A stretch of DNA of 36,204 nt from Candidatus Giovannonibacteria bacterium (GCA_016176285.1 JACOXM010000012.1:1-36204), one strand, 5' to 3'; shown: positions 26,335-36,204, counted from the stretch's first letter. A program made the numbers and translations. The notes: generated by a model not told the origin, from the sequence alone.

Positions 26335-27195
26335 ATGCTCTACGTTTTCTACGGAGAACCTTTTTGGGCAAGGGAAAAGCTTTCGGAGTTGGCGGCAAGA
26401 GCGAGGGAAAAGAACTGCGAAGTTTTTAGGGCCGATTATGCGTCCGAAGTACCGCTTAACTCATTCCTCTCGAGGGGGCTTTTTGGCGGAAAAACCTTTT
26501 TGATTTTGGAGAATCTTTTGGAAGTTCCGGAGCGTGAGAGGGAAATCAAAGCGCTCGCTAGCGATTTCTCGGCTTCGGAGAATATCGTCGCCGTTCTCGA
26601 ACGGGAATTATCTGAAGAATGGGCAGAGTGTTTTAAAAATTCCGGAGCCAAAACGCAGGAATTTAAAAAAGTAACCGGAGCGAAGCTTAGTTCGTGGCTT
26701 GGGCTTAAGGCGGGCGAGATGGGATTGAAATTGGACCGGATGGATTCGGATGCTTTGCTTGCGGAAAGCACGGATCCCGTTTCACTCCTTAATAAATTAG
26801 AAAGAATGCACCTCGAAAAAGGAAATATAGGGAAGAGTAAAACAAAAATGGAAACGGAGCCTAATTATTTCTCTTTTGCGGACGCCGTTTCCGGACGCAG
26901 GAAAGAGGCGGCGCTACTAATGCTGCGTAATTACATAAAAGAAGGGCTCGGCGCAGAGGAGGCATTTTGGAAATTGTGGTGGAAAATAAAAACGCTCCGC
27001 ATGGTGGATTCCGGTATGAGGAATCATGGCCTGCATCCTTTTGTGGAAAAAAAAGCGCTAGAGCACCTGAGCAATTTTAAATCCGAGGAATTAAAAAAAA
27101 TCTCCTCTGAACTCCAGGACCTTTTTTCGGGTGCAAGAAGGGGGGAGGAGAATTTCGAAGAAGGGCTCGAAAAAATTTTACTGAGGCGGATTTAA
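26335..27195 (+). CDS. holA: DNA polymerase III delta subunit-like protein
   Basis: MLYVFYGEPFWAREKL...FGGKTFLILENLLE...LLNKLERMHLEKG layout typical of HolA; contiguous with polA/RR. Confidence 0.75.
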   Translation: MLYVFYGEPFWAREKLSELAARAREKNCEVFRADYASEVPLNSFLSRGLFGGKTFLILENLLEVPEREREIKALASDFSASENIVAVLERELSEEWAECFKNSGAKTQEFKKVTGAKLSSWLGLKAGEMGLKLDRMDSDALLAESTDPVSLLNKLERMHLEKGNIGKSKTKMETEPNYFSFADAVSGRRKEAALLMLRNYIKEGLGAEEAFWKLWWKIKTLRMVDSGMRNHGLHPFVEKKALEHLSNFKSEELKKISSELQDLFSGARRGEENFEEGLEKILLRRI

Positions 27196-27196
27196 T

Positions 27197-27451
27197 TTAT
27201 TTCAAGCGCAAAGAAAGCCTCGATATTTTACGGCTTGCGGTGTTTTTCTTTATGATTCCCTGCTTTGCGGCTTTATCCAATGCTTTTTGAACGCTCGCAA
27301 AATAATTCTTAGCTTCATCCAATTTTTTGGATTTCAAAAGCTTCGTGTAGTTCTTCACTACTTTTTCCATTGAAGCTTTCCTTGCTACATTCCTGTCTCT
27401 CCTTCGAAGAGATTGCCTTAAGGCCTTTTTTGCCGATTTGGTTATTGGCAT
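27197..27451 (-). CDS. rpsT: 30S ribosomal protein S20
   Basis: MPITKSAKKALRQSLRRRDRNVARKASM...ALDKAAKQGIIKKNTASRKISRLSLRLK. Confidence 0.95.
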   Translation of the reverse strand: MPITKSAKKALRQSLRRRDRNVARKASMEKVVKNYTKLLKSKKLDEAKNYFASVQKALDKAAKQGIIKKNTASRKISRLSLRLK

Positions 27452-27469
27452 GATTGTAAGTCTATATTA

Positions 27470-29416
27470 TCATGCCAAAGTTTTCAAGATATCCCTGAAC
27501 TTTGCGGCTTTTTCAAATTCTAGGTTTTCTGCGGCTTCGAGCATTAATTTTTCAAGTTCTTTTTTCGCGGTGATGCGCTCTTTTTTTGAAAGCTTTTCTA
27601 TCTCTTTTGATACATCAATATTTTTCTTCTCCGCCTCGAAAATAGACGGGCGGACCTCTTTTTTTACGGCGGTCGGAGTTATTCCGTGTTCTTTATTAAA
27701 TTTTTCCTGATAAGCCCTTCGTCTATTGGTTTCGTTTACCGTGTATTCAATTGATTTAGTAATTGTGTCCGCGTACAGAATCGCGCGCCCGTTCACGTGC
27801 CTTGCCGCACGCCCAACGGTTTGAATGAGGCTCGTCGCATTTCGGAGGTATCCCTCTTTATCTGCGTCAAGGATTAATATAAGTCCGACTTCAGGAAGAT
27901 CAAGCCCTTCTCTAAGCAAATTTATTCCAACTAAGACATCGAATTCTCCTTCGCGCAGTTTTCGCAAGACGTCCGTCCTTTCCAAAGTTTTTATCTCTGA
28001 ATGCAAATATTCCGCTTTAAATTTTTTCTCCTGAAGATAATCTGAAATTTCTTCCGCCATTCGTTTTGTTAAGGTCAGGAGTAAAACCCTTTCTTTTGCG
28101 CGGACGCAATTTTCAATTTCTTTTACGGCGTCTTCGATCTGTCCATCGGCGGGGCGGATTTCCAGTTTCGGATCGAGGAGCCCCGTCGGCCGCACTAGTT
28201 GTTCGACGACTTCCTCGGATTTCGCAAGTTCATATTGCCCCGGCGTCGCGGATACGAAAATAGTTTGCCCGGTTTTATTCTCAAATTCATCGAATTTAAG
28301 CGGGCGGTTATCAAGGGCAGAGGGCAGGCGGAAGCCGTACTCCACCAAAGTTTTTTTTCGCGCCTGGTCGCCGAAATACATTCCTTTTATCTGCGGCATC
28401 GACATATGGGATTCATCTACGAAAAAAATTGTATCTTTTGGAAGATAGTCTATTAACGTTGAAGGAGGGGAGCCTGGTTTTCTTGCGGAGATATGGCGCG
28501 AGTAATTTTCGATTCCTGACGCGTAACCGACAGTCCTTAACATTTCCAGGTCGAATTTTGTTCTCTGCTCAAGGCGCTCAGCCTCCAATAGTTTTCCTTC
28601 TTTTTTTAATTCCCGCAATCTTTCGTCGAGCTCCTTCTCAATATTTTTCAACGCTCTTTCCATTTTTTCTTTCGGCGTCACGAAGTGCTTTGCGGGGAAT
28701 ATTTTTTTATTATTTAGGGCATGCGGTTTAGAGTCTAATGCCGATTTGCGCTCCGATATTTTTTCAATCTCATCTCCAAAAAATTCAAGCTTTGTTATGG
28801 TCTCTCCGTCCGGGGAAGCGATTTCAATAAGCTCCCCTTTGACCCAGAATTTCCCCGGAAGAAGTTCGTAATCATTTCTCTCGTACTGCAAATCTGCTAA
28901 ATGCCCCAGAAAATTTTTTCTGTTAATTTTCTCCCCCGTATTTATTTCAAGGGACATATTTGCATATTCTTCTGGGTCGCCAATGCCGTAAATACATGAA
29001 ACTGAAGCTACTATTATGAAATCTCTGCGGGTTATCGCGGACTGGGTGGCGGCATGCCGAAGGCGGTCTATGAACTCATTTATTTTAGCGTCCTTTTCTA
29101 TATATGTATCTGTCACGGGGAGATAAGCTTCTGGCTGATAATAATCGTAATAAGAAACGAAATAATGCACGGCATTCTCCGGAAAGAATTCTTTAAATTC
29201 CTGGTAGAGCTGTGCCGCCAAGGTTTTATTGTGCGAAATTATCAAAGCTGGCCGCCCGACTTTCGCGATAGTGTGCGCCATGGTCAAAGTTTTCCCGGAG
29301 CCCGTAACTCCAAGCAGGGTTTGAAACTTTTCTCTTTTTTTAATCCCTTCCACGAGCTTTTCGATTGCTTGCGGCTGATCCCCGGCGGGCTTTAATAAAT
29401 TATTTTTTGAAAACAT
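27470..29416 (-). CDS. uvrB: Excinuclease ABC subunit B
   Basis: TLLGVTGSGKTLTMAHTIAKV, YYDYYQPEAYLP, FVDESHMSMPQIKGMY, C-terminal UvrB/UvrC motif. Confidence 0.98.
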   Translation of the reverse strand: MFSKNNLLKPAGDQPQAIEKLVEGIKKREKFQTLLGVTGSGKTLTMAHTIAKVGRPALIISHNKTLAAQLYQEFKEFFPENAVHYFVSYYDYYQPEAYLPVTDTYIEKDAKINEFIDRLRHAATQSAITRRDFIIVASVSCIYGIGDPEEYANMSLEINTGEKINRKNFLGHLADLQYERNDYELLPGKFWVKGELIEIASPDGETITKLEFFGDEIEKISERKSALDSKPHALNNKKIFPAKHFVTPKEKMERALKNIEKELDERLRELKKEGKLLEAERLEQRTKFDLEMLRTVGYASGIENYSRHISARKPGSPPSTLIDYLPKDTIFFVDESHMSMPQIKGMYFGDQARKKTLVEYGFRLPSALDNRPLKFDEFENKTGQTIFVSATPGQYELAKSEEVVEQLVRPTGLLDPKLEIRPADGQIEDAVKEIENCVRAKERVLLLTLTKRMAEEISDYLQEKKFKAEYLHSEIKTLERTDVLRKLREGEFDVLVGINLLREGLDLPEVGLILILDADKEGYLRNATSLIQTVGRAARHVNGRAILYADTITKSIEYTVNETNRRRAYQEKFNKEHGITPTAVKKEVRPSIFEAEKKNIDVSKEIEKLSKKERITAKKELEKLMLEAAENLEFEKAAKFRDILKTLA

Positions 29417-29479
29417 TTTGGTCTGATATTATAACATAACTTTGTTTCAAAATCCGAGTCTTATATTTTTATTTAAATA

Positions 29480-29502
29480 GGCGGGAATCACGGATTCCCG
29501 CC
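29480..29502 (-). terminator. Intrinsic terminator overlapping the stop of the upstream minus-strand gene
   Basis: GGCGGGAATC-ACG-GATTCCCGCC perfect 10-bp stem, T/A-rich flank on the minus-strand 3' side. Confidence 0.8.
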
Positions 29503-30192
29503 CAGTGTTTTTCGCCGTTTCTTTAGCTGTTTTTTTAATTTTTCCCATTCCGGGTCGGTGAATCTTCTGCGAACTGTTCCATAGGCCATATTATGATTTT
29601 CCCAGAGATCCCAAACGGTAAGGCAATTTTTTGCTTTTTCAAGTATCTCTTCTTTTGTAACCGGGGATCTCAATCTACCAAGGCCGGAGGGCAATTTTAC
29701 TTTCAGCCGCCTGGCTGTCGCAAGTAGCGTGTGCGCTGAAACATTTAATTCTTTCGCGATTCCGACCTGCGTGTACTGTTTTTTTATCGCGGCGGATAAC
29801 TCTTTGCGCTTGAATGGGAGCGGACGTTTCGCAAAAATTTTTTTCTTTTTAATTCCTAAATTTTTCAAAATTTGCCCTATTCTTGCCCTTGTGATGACGC
29901 GCCTTTCTCCCATCTGCGCCTCGGTAAATTTCTTTGCTTCCCTTGCTAACGCCTGCCAGGCCCCACTCCCGTGCTTTCTGTTGAAAAAAATTCTGTATCT
30001 TGGAATACTTCCCCCCGATGCAGGCGAAAAAACTTTTCGCTTCTTCTTATGGAGGCGCATACCGGTTTTTCTTTTTAATGTTCGATAGAGCTGTCCGTAA
30101 TCCCAATTATTCTCTCTCGATATCCCGGCAACGGACGCATCCTTTTTTCTGATCCGCTCCACGATCGATTTTGTCAGATTGATTTCCATCAT
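29488..30192 (-). CDS. Basic multi-HTH DNA-binding protein of unknown function
   Basis: 234 aa, very Lys/Arg-rich; repeated HTH-like units (VGIAKELNVSAHTLLATARRL; VWDLWENHNMAYGTVRRRF; VAGISRENNWDYGQLYRTL). Confidence 0.7.
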   Translation of the reverse strand: MMEINLTKSIVERIRKKDASVAGISRENNWDYGQLYRTLKRKTGMRLHKKKRKVFSPASGGSIPRYRIFFNRKHGSGAWQALAREAKKFTEAQMGERRVITRARIGQILKNLGIKKKKIFAKRPLPFKRKELSAAIKKQYTQVGIAKELNVSAHTLLATARRLKVKLPSGLGRLRSPVTKEEILEKAKNCLTVWDLWENHNMAYGTVRRRFTDPEWEKLKKQLKKRRKTLGGNP

Positions 30193-30263
30193 TTCCCCCT
30201 TTGTTGTTAGTTTTATATATTTAACTCTATAAATAGTCTCAAAGTTGCGATAGGATATGAATT

Positions 30264-30839
30264 ATGATTGGGTACTTGGAAGGAGACGTCGCTTATAAAG
30301 GGGAAAAGCATATCATTATTGATGTTTCTGGGGTGGGGTATAGGCTGATGGTAAATGCCGAAACTTTAAAGAAACTTTCTCTTGGCTCTCGGGCGAAAGT
30401 TTGGACGCACTTACAGCAGAGAGAAGATACTATAGAACTTTACGGTTTTATGGAGGGAGAAGAGCTTGAATTTTTCGAGACTTTAATCGGTGTTCCGGGA
30501 GTAGGGCCGAAAACTGCTTTGGGGATTTTGAATGTGGCGCCGGCAAATATGATAAAGCGCGCGATTTCCACGGGGGAAATTTCTTATTTAACAAAAGTTT
30601 CCGGAATCGGCAGGAAGACCGCGGAGAAAATTATGGTGGAGCTTCGCGAGCGTTTCGGGAAAGCTGTTCTTGAGGGGGAGGCGCTTAAGGACGAGCAGGA
30701 CGCACTCGAAGCCCTCGAATCTTTGGGATATTCTTTGCGCGATGCGAGGGATGCCCTGCAGGCTATCGGGAAAGAAGTCGCCGGAACATCCGCGCGCGTG
30801 AAGGCCGCGCTAAAAATTTTGGGAGGCAATCATGGATAA
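30264..30839 (+). CDS. ruvA: Holliday junction DNA helicase RuvA
   Basis: MIGYLEGDVAYKGEKHIIIDVSGVGYRL; GVPGVGPKTALGIL; VSGIGRKTAEKIMVEL. Confidence 0.97.
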   Translation: MIGYLEGDVAYKGEKHIIIDVSGVGYRLMVNAETLKKLSLGSRAKVWTHLQQREDTIELYGFMEGEELEFFETLIGVPGVGPKTALGILNVAPANMIKRAISTGEISYLTKVSGIGRKTAEKIMVELRERFGKAVLEGEALKDEQDALEALESLGYSLRDARDALQAIGKEVAGTSARVKAALKILGGNHG

Positions 30840-32049
30840 ATTATTTTTCTTTCTTAAGCGGTTTATACCGAAGAGGGTTTTTATTTTTTTTCAGCCCTTC
30901 TATCACCGTTTGCTCGCATTTTTAGCCGCCGTGGTTTACGGGTTCCCCTCGCGGGGAATGAAGGTTATCGGCGTTACGGGAACTTCCGGAAAAACAACCA
31001 CAATAGAATTTTTATATGAAATTTTCACTGAGGCTGGCCTAAAAACGGCATCGGCTTCGGGACTTTGGTTTAGGATCGGGAACGAGAAAAGCCCGAATAA
31101 TTTAAAAATGACAATGCCCGGGCGTTTTCGTATCCAGAAATTTTTGCGCGAGGCAAGGCGCAATGGCGCCGAATATGTTTTTCTTGAAGTTACTTCAGAA
31201 GGCATCAAGCAGTATCGGCATACGTTTATAAAGTTTTACGCGGCGATCCTTACAAATCTCTCGCCCGAACACATTGAGTCGCACGGGGGGTTTGAAAAAT
31301 ACCGTTCCGCAAAAGCCGAGCTTTTTAAAATTGCCCCGCTTGCTATTTTAAATGGAAATGATCCGAATTTTGAATATTTCTATAAAATTCTCGCCCGGGA
31401 CGGATCGCGAAAGGAAAAAATTGTTTTTGTTGAAAATGATTTCCCGCGCGATCTGGTTTTAAAAATGCCCGGAGAATTTAATAAAATGAATGCAGTCGCG
31501 GCGCTTACTTTCGCTAAGCACGAGGGGATCCGCCCGGATACGGCAAGGGATGCGCTTTCCAAAATTGGCGGAATCGAAGGAAGAATGGAGTATTTAAATT
31601 TGCCAGGAGGCCGTGATTTTAAAATTCTTATTGATTACGCCTTTTTGCCGCAGGTTCTTGAAAAAGTTTACGAAGAAGCTAAATCCAAAAGTGAGGGGCT
31701 AGTCTGTGTATTGGGCGGAACTGGAGGGGGGCGCGATAAATGGAAGAGGCCGAAGCTGGGCGACGTTGCGGCAAAATATTGCAGAAAAGTTTTTGTAACA
31801 AACGAAGACCCGTACGACGAAGATCCGATGGAAATAATAAATCAAGTGGCGGGAACGCATGATGAATTTGAAAAAATATTGGACCGGAGAGAGGCAATAA
31901 GAACTGCGCTAAAAGAGACGAAGCCAGGTGAGACCGTTGTGATCACGGGCAAAGGGGCGGAGCCGTGGATCATGGGACCGGGCGGCGGCCGAATTGCGTG
32001 GGATGATAGAAAAATTGCGATGGAGGAATTGGAAAAATTCGAAAAATAA
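30832..32049 (+). CDS. Mur ligase family protein (MurE-like)
   Basis: VIGVTGTSGKTTTIEFLYEIF, LTNLSPEHIESHG, NDPNFEYF, VTNEDPYDEDPMEI; TM-like N-terminus in place of the usual first domain. Confidence 0.88.
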   Translation: MDKLFFFLKRFIPKRVFIFFQPFYHRLLAFLAAVVYGFPSRGMKVIGVTGTSGKTTTIEFLYEIFTEAGLKTASASGLWFRIGNEKSPNNLKMTMPGRFRIQKFLREARRNGAEYVFLEVTSEGIKQYRHTFIKFYAAILTNLSPEHIESHGGFEKYRSAKAELFKIAPLAILNGNDPNFEYFYKILARDGSRKEKIVFVENDFPRDLVLKMPGEFNKMNAVAALTFAKHEGIRPDTARDALSKIGGIEGRMEYLNLPGGRDFKILIDYAFLPQVLEKVYEEAKSKSEGLVCVLGGTGGGRDKWKRPKLGDVAAKYCRKVFVTNEDPYDEDPMEIINQVAGTHDEFEKILDRREAIRTALKETKPGETVVITGKGAEPWIMGPGGGRIAWDDRKIAMEELEKFEK

Positions 32050-32054
32050 ACCCC

Positions 32055-32095
32055 AACCTTTGCTAATTTGGCGGTCAAGGTTTATAATTTTTTAT
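32055..32095 (+). terminator. Weak intrinsic terminator candidate
   Basis: AACCTT...AAGGTT followed by TATAATTTTTTATT. Confidence 0.4.
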
Positions 32096-32565
32096 TAGCC
32101 GAATCAGCTTCATTATCATGAAAAGACTATCGAAAAGCCTAAGGAAATTCATACGCGGCCAAAAAATCAAAGAACTCTTCGAAAAAATTTCAAAAGGGGT
32201 ATAATTTAAACAGGGGAAACGAGAGCTTTTCTATGAAGGGCATTCGCTTCAAATTATTTCTATTTTTTATAATTAGCGTAAGCTTTTTTATATTTTCCAA
32301 TAAAGCCGAGGCTTCGAGTTGTAAAACCTCCACGGAAACAACCGGGGCTTCTTTTGAAAATTTCGAAAACGCCGAGTATATAAATGGTTTTTTGGTGTTG
32401 CACTTTAAACTTGCGAGTCCATTTTCCGGACTATATCCAATTCGCGCAGATAGACTTTTTTATACCGATGAATGTCAAAATGGCATGGATCCAACTGCAA
32501 TGCACGGTATTTCTTTGACCCCGGGAACAAAATCATTTTCTGTAAGATTTATATCTCAAACGAAG

Positions 32566-32600
32566 TACGAAATTTGGAACGACGAAACCGAAACCAAAGA
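32566..32600 (+). repeat. 35-nt near-identical internal direct repeat, copy 1 (YEIWNDETETKE)
   Basis: tacgaaatttggaacgacgaaaccgaaaccaaaga; two mismatches to copy 2. Confidence 0.85.
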
Positions 32601-33039
32601 GAATTGTGAAGGTTGCTGGGAATTACCGCTCTTCCCTACTTATTATGAAACTAGCTTTCTATTTATATTGGGAGCGGATACTTTTCAGTCCGCGTCTCAC
32701 CACATAATAGAAAACCCCGCGCCCCCGCCCGTAAAAAATTCCACCCTGCCGGTTCCTGAAGAGTGCGCCCCGAGCCGTTTTTCCAAAGTCAGCGCGATCG
32801 GATATTTTTTTGATAAATATGAAAAGGCTGAATATATGAAGGGACTCTTGGTTTATCACTTCAGATTACTCCCTCCGAGGAATTACGGACAAAATTGGTA
32901 TATGAATTTCAGTTTATTTGATAAAGACTGTTATTACGGCGCGGATTATGGGCATGGCCTTACTCCCGAAAATTTTTATTCAACCTCCATAAAGCCGTGG
33001 TCGAGATATTACAGTGTTCGCTTCACAAGCCCAACCCAT

Positions 33040-33074
33040 TACGAAATTTGGAACGATGAAACCGAAACCAAGGA
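33040..33074 (+). repeat. 35-nt near-identical internal direct repeat, copy 2 (YEIWNDETETKE)
   Basis: tacgaaatttggaacgatgaaaccgaaaccaagga. Confidence 0.85.
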
Positions 33075-35636
33075 AACTTGCGCTTCGTGTTCCAAAGATA
33101 TTCCAAGTATTTTGCCGAATGGCTCGGAAGCGAAATTTTTCACTGTACGGTTTTCGGTTCCCGGGGGCATGGGGGGAGATAGCTTTTTTTCTTCATCGTA
33201 TTTTTCAATAGAAGAGCCCAAGCCAAAACAGAACCCGGTCTTAATAATTCCGGGGATGATCGGGAGTGAATTATATAATGAAGATGATTTTATATGGATG
33301 GATAAAGGTCAAATAGCCTCAGATATAAGGGATGATTTTTTAAAACAGTTAAATTTAGATAGTAATGGCCATTCTATTAACTCAATTAGCGTAGGAAATC
33401 TGATTGATGAAATAAATATAAACATTCCAGCGCTTGGAAGAATATTAATATTAGATATTTTTAAAGGTTTAATTAAAGATTTTAAATCGAACGGTTATGT
33501 AGTAAATAAATCTTATTTTGTTTTCCCATACGATTGGAGAATTAATTTAGATAGATCAATAGAATCTTTAAGGCAGAAAATTAATGAAATTAAATCTGAA
33601 ACAGGCTCAAATAAAGTTGAATAAAAGATTATATAAACGAATATAGCAAAGAAAGTATAGATAAATTAATTTTTGTAGGAACGCCGCATCTTGGGTCGCC
33701 AGAATCAATGAGGGTTATTTTAGAAGGTGACCAACTTAGGCTGCCATTTTTAACGCGCGGACGTATTCAAGAAATAGCCGTAAATTCGCCAGCGATGTAT
33801 GAACTGCTCCCGAGCCCGACTTATTTTGAAAAATTATCCGGATACATCAAGCCGTTTTCATTTATTTTTGACAAAAAACTTTATAATTATGACGAGACCA
33901 GATCGCATATCACAAAAGAAGGAGGAAATAATAATGTATTTGGCCAGGCGGAAACATTTTTCGATAAAAACTTGGCGAATATAGATTTATCCGGGATAGA
34001 TGCATACAACATTTCCGGGTGCAAAACAGCAACCCCCATAAGTTATAAGCTTGCTTTGATGGGTGGAATTGGAAAAATAAATTACGGACCGGGAGACGGA
34101 ACCGTTCCGATCGGCAGTGGGGATTATTTAAATATTCCGGAATCAAATAAATATTATGTTGCGGGCACGGAACATGCGGAGCTCCCAAGCGCCAAAGATG
34201 TTAGGGGCGCGATATTAAACATTCTTTATGGAAGAAGCGCTACGACTACGAAAAATTTTTCAAAAGATTTTTCCACCTGCGGAATAAAAGGAAAACTTCT
34301 ATCTTGGCATAGCCCTGTTGATGTCAGTGTTTATGATTCAGAAGGAAATCACTCGGGACCGCTTGAGAATAATTTTGAATTCGGGATTCCTGGCGTGAAT
34401 TACATTATAAGCGGCCACAATAAATTTATTTTCCTGCCGACCGATGAAAACCGGCAATATAGAATCGAGGGCCAGGGGACGGATAAAGGAACATTTGACT
34501 TATTAATATCCGAATACGACGATAGCCAAGTTATTAAGACGGATGTTTTTAACGATGTTCGCGTGAGCACGTCGACACTAGTTCAATTCAATATTTCTGC
34601 AACGAGTACGGACGACTCGATTTTAGTTAACGATGAAAATATTTTTGAAATTTCCGAACTGACCGGTGATCAGGGCGAAGATGTCGCGCCCCCGCAAACT
34701 TCAATAAAAATAAATGACTCGAGCGAAATAAAAAATTGGTATAAGGATGCGGAAGTATCTTTGGAATCGATTGATGATGACTCGGGAATTTTTGAGACAA
34801 GATATTCCACCGATGGAGAAAATTTCTCAACATATTCTTCGCCGTTTCATATAAGCGGTGAGGGCACTACTACGATAAAATATTATTCCATTGATAAGGC
34901 GGGGAATAATGAAGAAATTAAAACCGCGTCTTTTTATATAGATAATACCCCGCCAGAATTTAAAACCTTTTTTGACTTGAATACTAAATCAATAGTATTT
35001 CTGGCATTTGATAATTTGGACGCTTCACCGGACATTTCCTGCGCGGAAATTTTATGCGCCGCTATAGATAAGGCGGGAAATGAGACAATTCTTAATTTTA
35101 AACAAAAAAATTATCTTGGGGATTTTTCCCTGAATTTATCATCCATTATATATAATGGAATTACTAATAATTTTATTGAGAATGAATTTGAGGTGGATAT
35201 TGAGAAAAAGAGCGGAGTTATTAAAAATTTCAGACAGGAATTTTCTTGGGATGAGCGAAACCGAATAAAAATCGAGTATAAAAAATCAAAAGATGAATCT
35301 TTAATAAAGGAATATGCCGAAAAGGGGCGCGACAAAACTACGAAAGTACCGGGCATTAAATTTTTGCAGGTTATTACCAATAAAGGTAAAATATTAACAG
35401 TTATTAATGAATATTTTCTTTATGGATATATTTGTTCTCCTGGTTCGTTCACTATTCTAAATTTAACTCCAATTTTGGGAAGTTTATTTAGTTTATTTCT
35501 AAATTTTAAGCAAAAAAAATCTATTTTTTGGTATTTAATAAACGGAATAGTATTTATTCTTATTTCTTTAAATATTCTCACACTATTATCCATTTCAAAT
35601 ATGAAATTATTATAAGTTCAAAAATAATTTTATTTC

Positions 35637-36065
35637 ATGAATAATTTAAAAAAACTATCAATTATTGCAGCTTCCCTTTTGCTAATATTTTTATTATTGA
35701 ATTCTGCTCAGGCAACTGGTGCACAAATTTTGGGGTGTGTAGCAAAAGAAGGAGTTTTGAGAATAATTGGGATGGGTTCTAGAAAGGAAAAATGTAATAA
35801 AAATGAAACGCTAATAAGTTGGAATTCCGAAGGTCAAATAGGCTTGGAAGGTCCTCAAGGACCGAAGGGTGATACGGGGGCGAATGGAGAAAATGCTACG
35901 GAGTTACATTTGTATGATACTAATAATCAAGATTTATCATCTATGGCCTTAAAAAAGAGGTCAAAAAACAGGAGGAGTCATAATGGATTTCAAAAAGAGT
36001 TTATTGGTTTTGGTTTTATCAATATTTTTAATAATAGGTATGGGTTCTGTTTTAGGTGCTGCTAA
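35637..36065 (+). CDS. Collagen-like secreted protein; 3' end possibly frameshifted
   Basis: Signal peptide, GAQILGCVAKEGVLRIIGMGSRKEKCNKNETLISWNSEGQIGLEGPQGPKGDTGANGENATELHLYDTNNQDL; the C-terminal ~40 aa overlaps the next gene out of frame. Confidence 0.6.
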   Translation: MNNLKKLSIIAASLLLIFLLLNSAQATGAQILGCVAKEGVLRIIGMGSRKEKCNKNETLISWNSEGQIGLEGPQGPKGDTGANGENATELHLYDTNNQDLSSMALKKRSKNRRSHNGFQKEFIGFGFINIFNNRYGFCFRCC

Positions 36066-36204
36066 TTTTACCGTAACATTAAGAGGCCCAGCAACTAACA
36101 CAACATTTTATAATCTTACATTAGATAATTTAGATGCTGGGGGAAGCCCAGCAGGAAGTACAGCTTATGGTAAGATGCCTGGATTTAACTGTTCTGCTGA
36201 AACT
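35983..36204 (+). CDS. Secreted hypothetical protein, 3' truncated by the window edge
   Basis: GGAGGAG ribosome-binding site at 35971, ATG at 35983; MDFKKSLLVLVLSIFLIIGMGSVLGAANFTVTLRGPATNTTFYNLTLDNLDAGGSPAGSTAYGKMPGFNCSAET, open to the end. Confidence 0.75.
   Translation, partial: MDFKKSLLVLVLSIFLIIGMGSVLGAANFTVTLRGPATNTTFYNLTLDNLDAGGSPAGSTAYGKMPGFNCSAET

Larger units (their letters stand above)
32233..35615 (+). pseudogene. LCAT/PGAP1-like alpha/beta hydrolase with duplicated N-terminal modules and C-terminal Ig-like/TM regions, split by a frameshifting deletion
   Basis: ORF 32233..33624 ends PVLIIPGMIGSELYN...FVFPYDWRINLDRSIESLRQKINEIKSETGSNKVE*. The continuing frame opens at 33621 (IKDYINEYSKESIDKLIFVGTPHLGSPESM) and runs to 35615. 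The expected GHSxGG block is missing at the junction. Confidence 0.75.

Noticed and set aside
28066-29395. Several plus-strand ORFs opposite uvrB
   Set aside because: Antisense shadows of uvrB with no domain evidence.
32118-32204. 28-aa basic ORF MKRLSKSLRKFIRGQKIKELFEKISKGV
   Set aside because: No ribosome-binding site, overlaps the TATAAT (32200-32205) likely serving the next gene; not supportable without conservation data.

Overview
Chromosomal window that looks like a Patescibacteria/CPR (Parcubacteria-like) genome; this assignment is inferred from gene content and was not tested by search. Left part: a type IV secretion/pilus-like cluster (PrgI-like protein, split VirB4/TraC ATPase, VirB2-like pilin, secreted and beta-propeller-like proteins). 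Next comes the classic origin neighbourhood: jag-yidC-yidD-rnpA-rpmH divergent from dnaA-dnaN. After that are housekeeping genes: PBP1A, tyrS, ruvC (damaged), yebC, ruvB, pilB/gspE, tsaE, polA, response regulator, holA, rpsT, uvrB, HTH protein, ruvA and a Mur ligase. The right end holds secreted surface-type genes: an LCAT-like hydrolase broken by a frameshift, a collagen-like protein, and an edge-truncated secreted protein. Most notable observations: (1) a PaaX/Cas2-like regulator gene bracketed by two near-identical ~26-30 bp palindromes, the second one in front of tsaE-polA; (2) an unassigned, highly foldable ~146-nt intergenic RNA candidate between pilB and ruvB; (3) a 72-nt GC-rich palindromic element inserted in frame inside a coding sequence, similar in concept to the Rickettsia palindromic elements; (4) out-of-frame internal deletions or frameshifts in ruvC (missing the segment before the last catalytic Asp motif), in the LCAT-like hydrolase (exactly the GxSxG serine region is missing) and probably in a collagen-like gene; (5) a two-gene secreted-protein unit with its own sigma70-type promoter and terminator. 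No tRNA, rRNA, CRISPR array or transposase was recognised.
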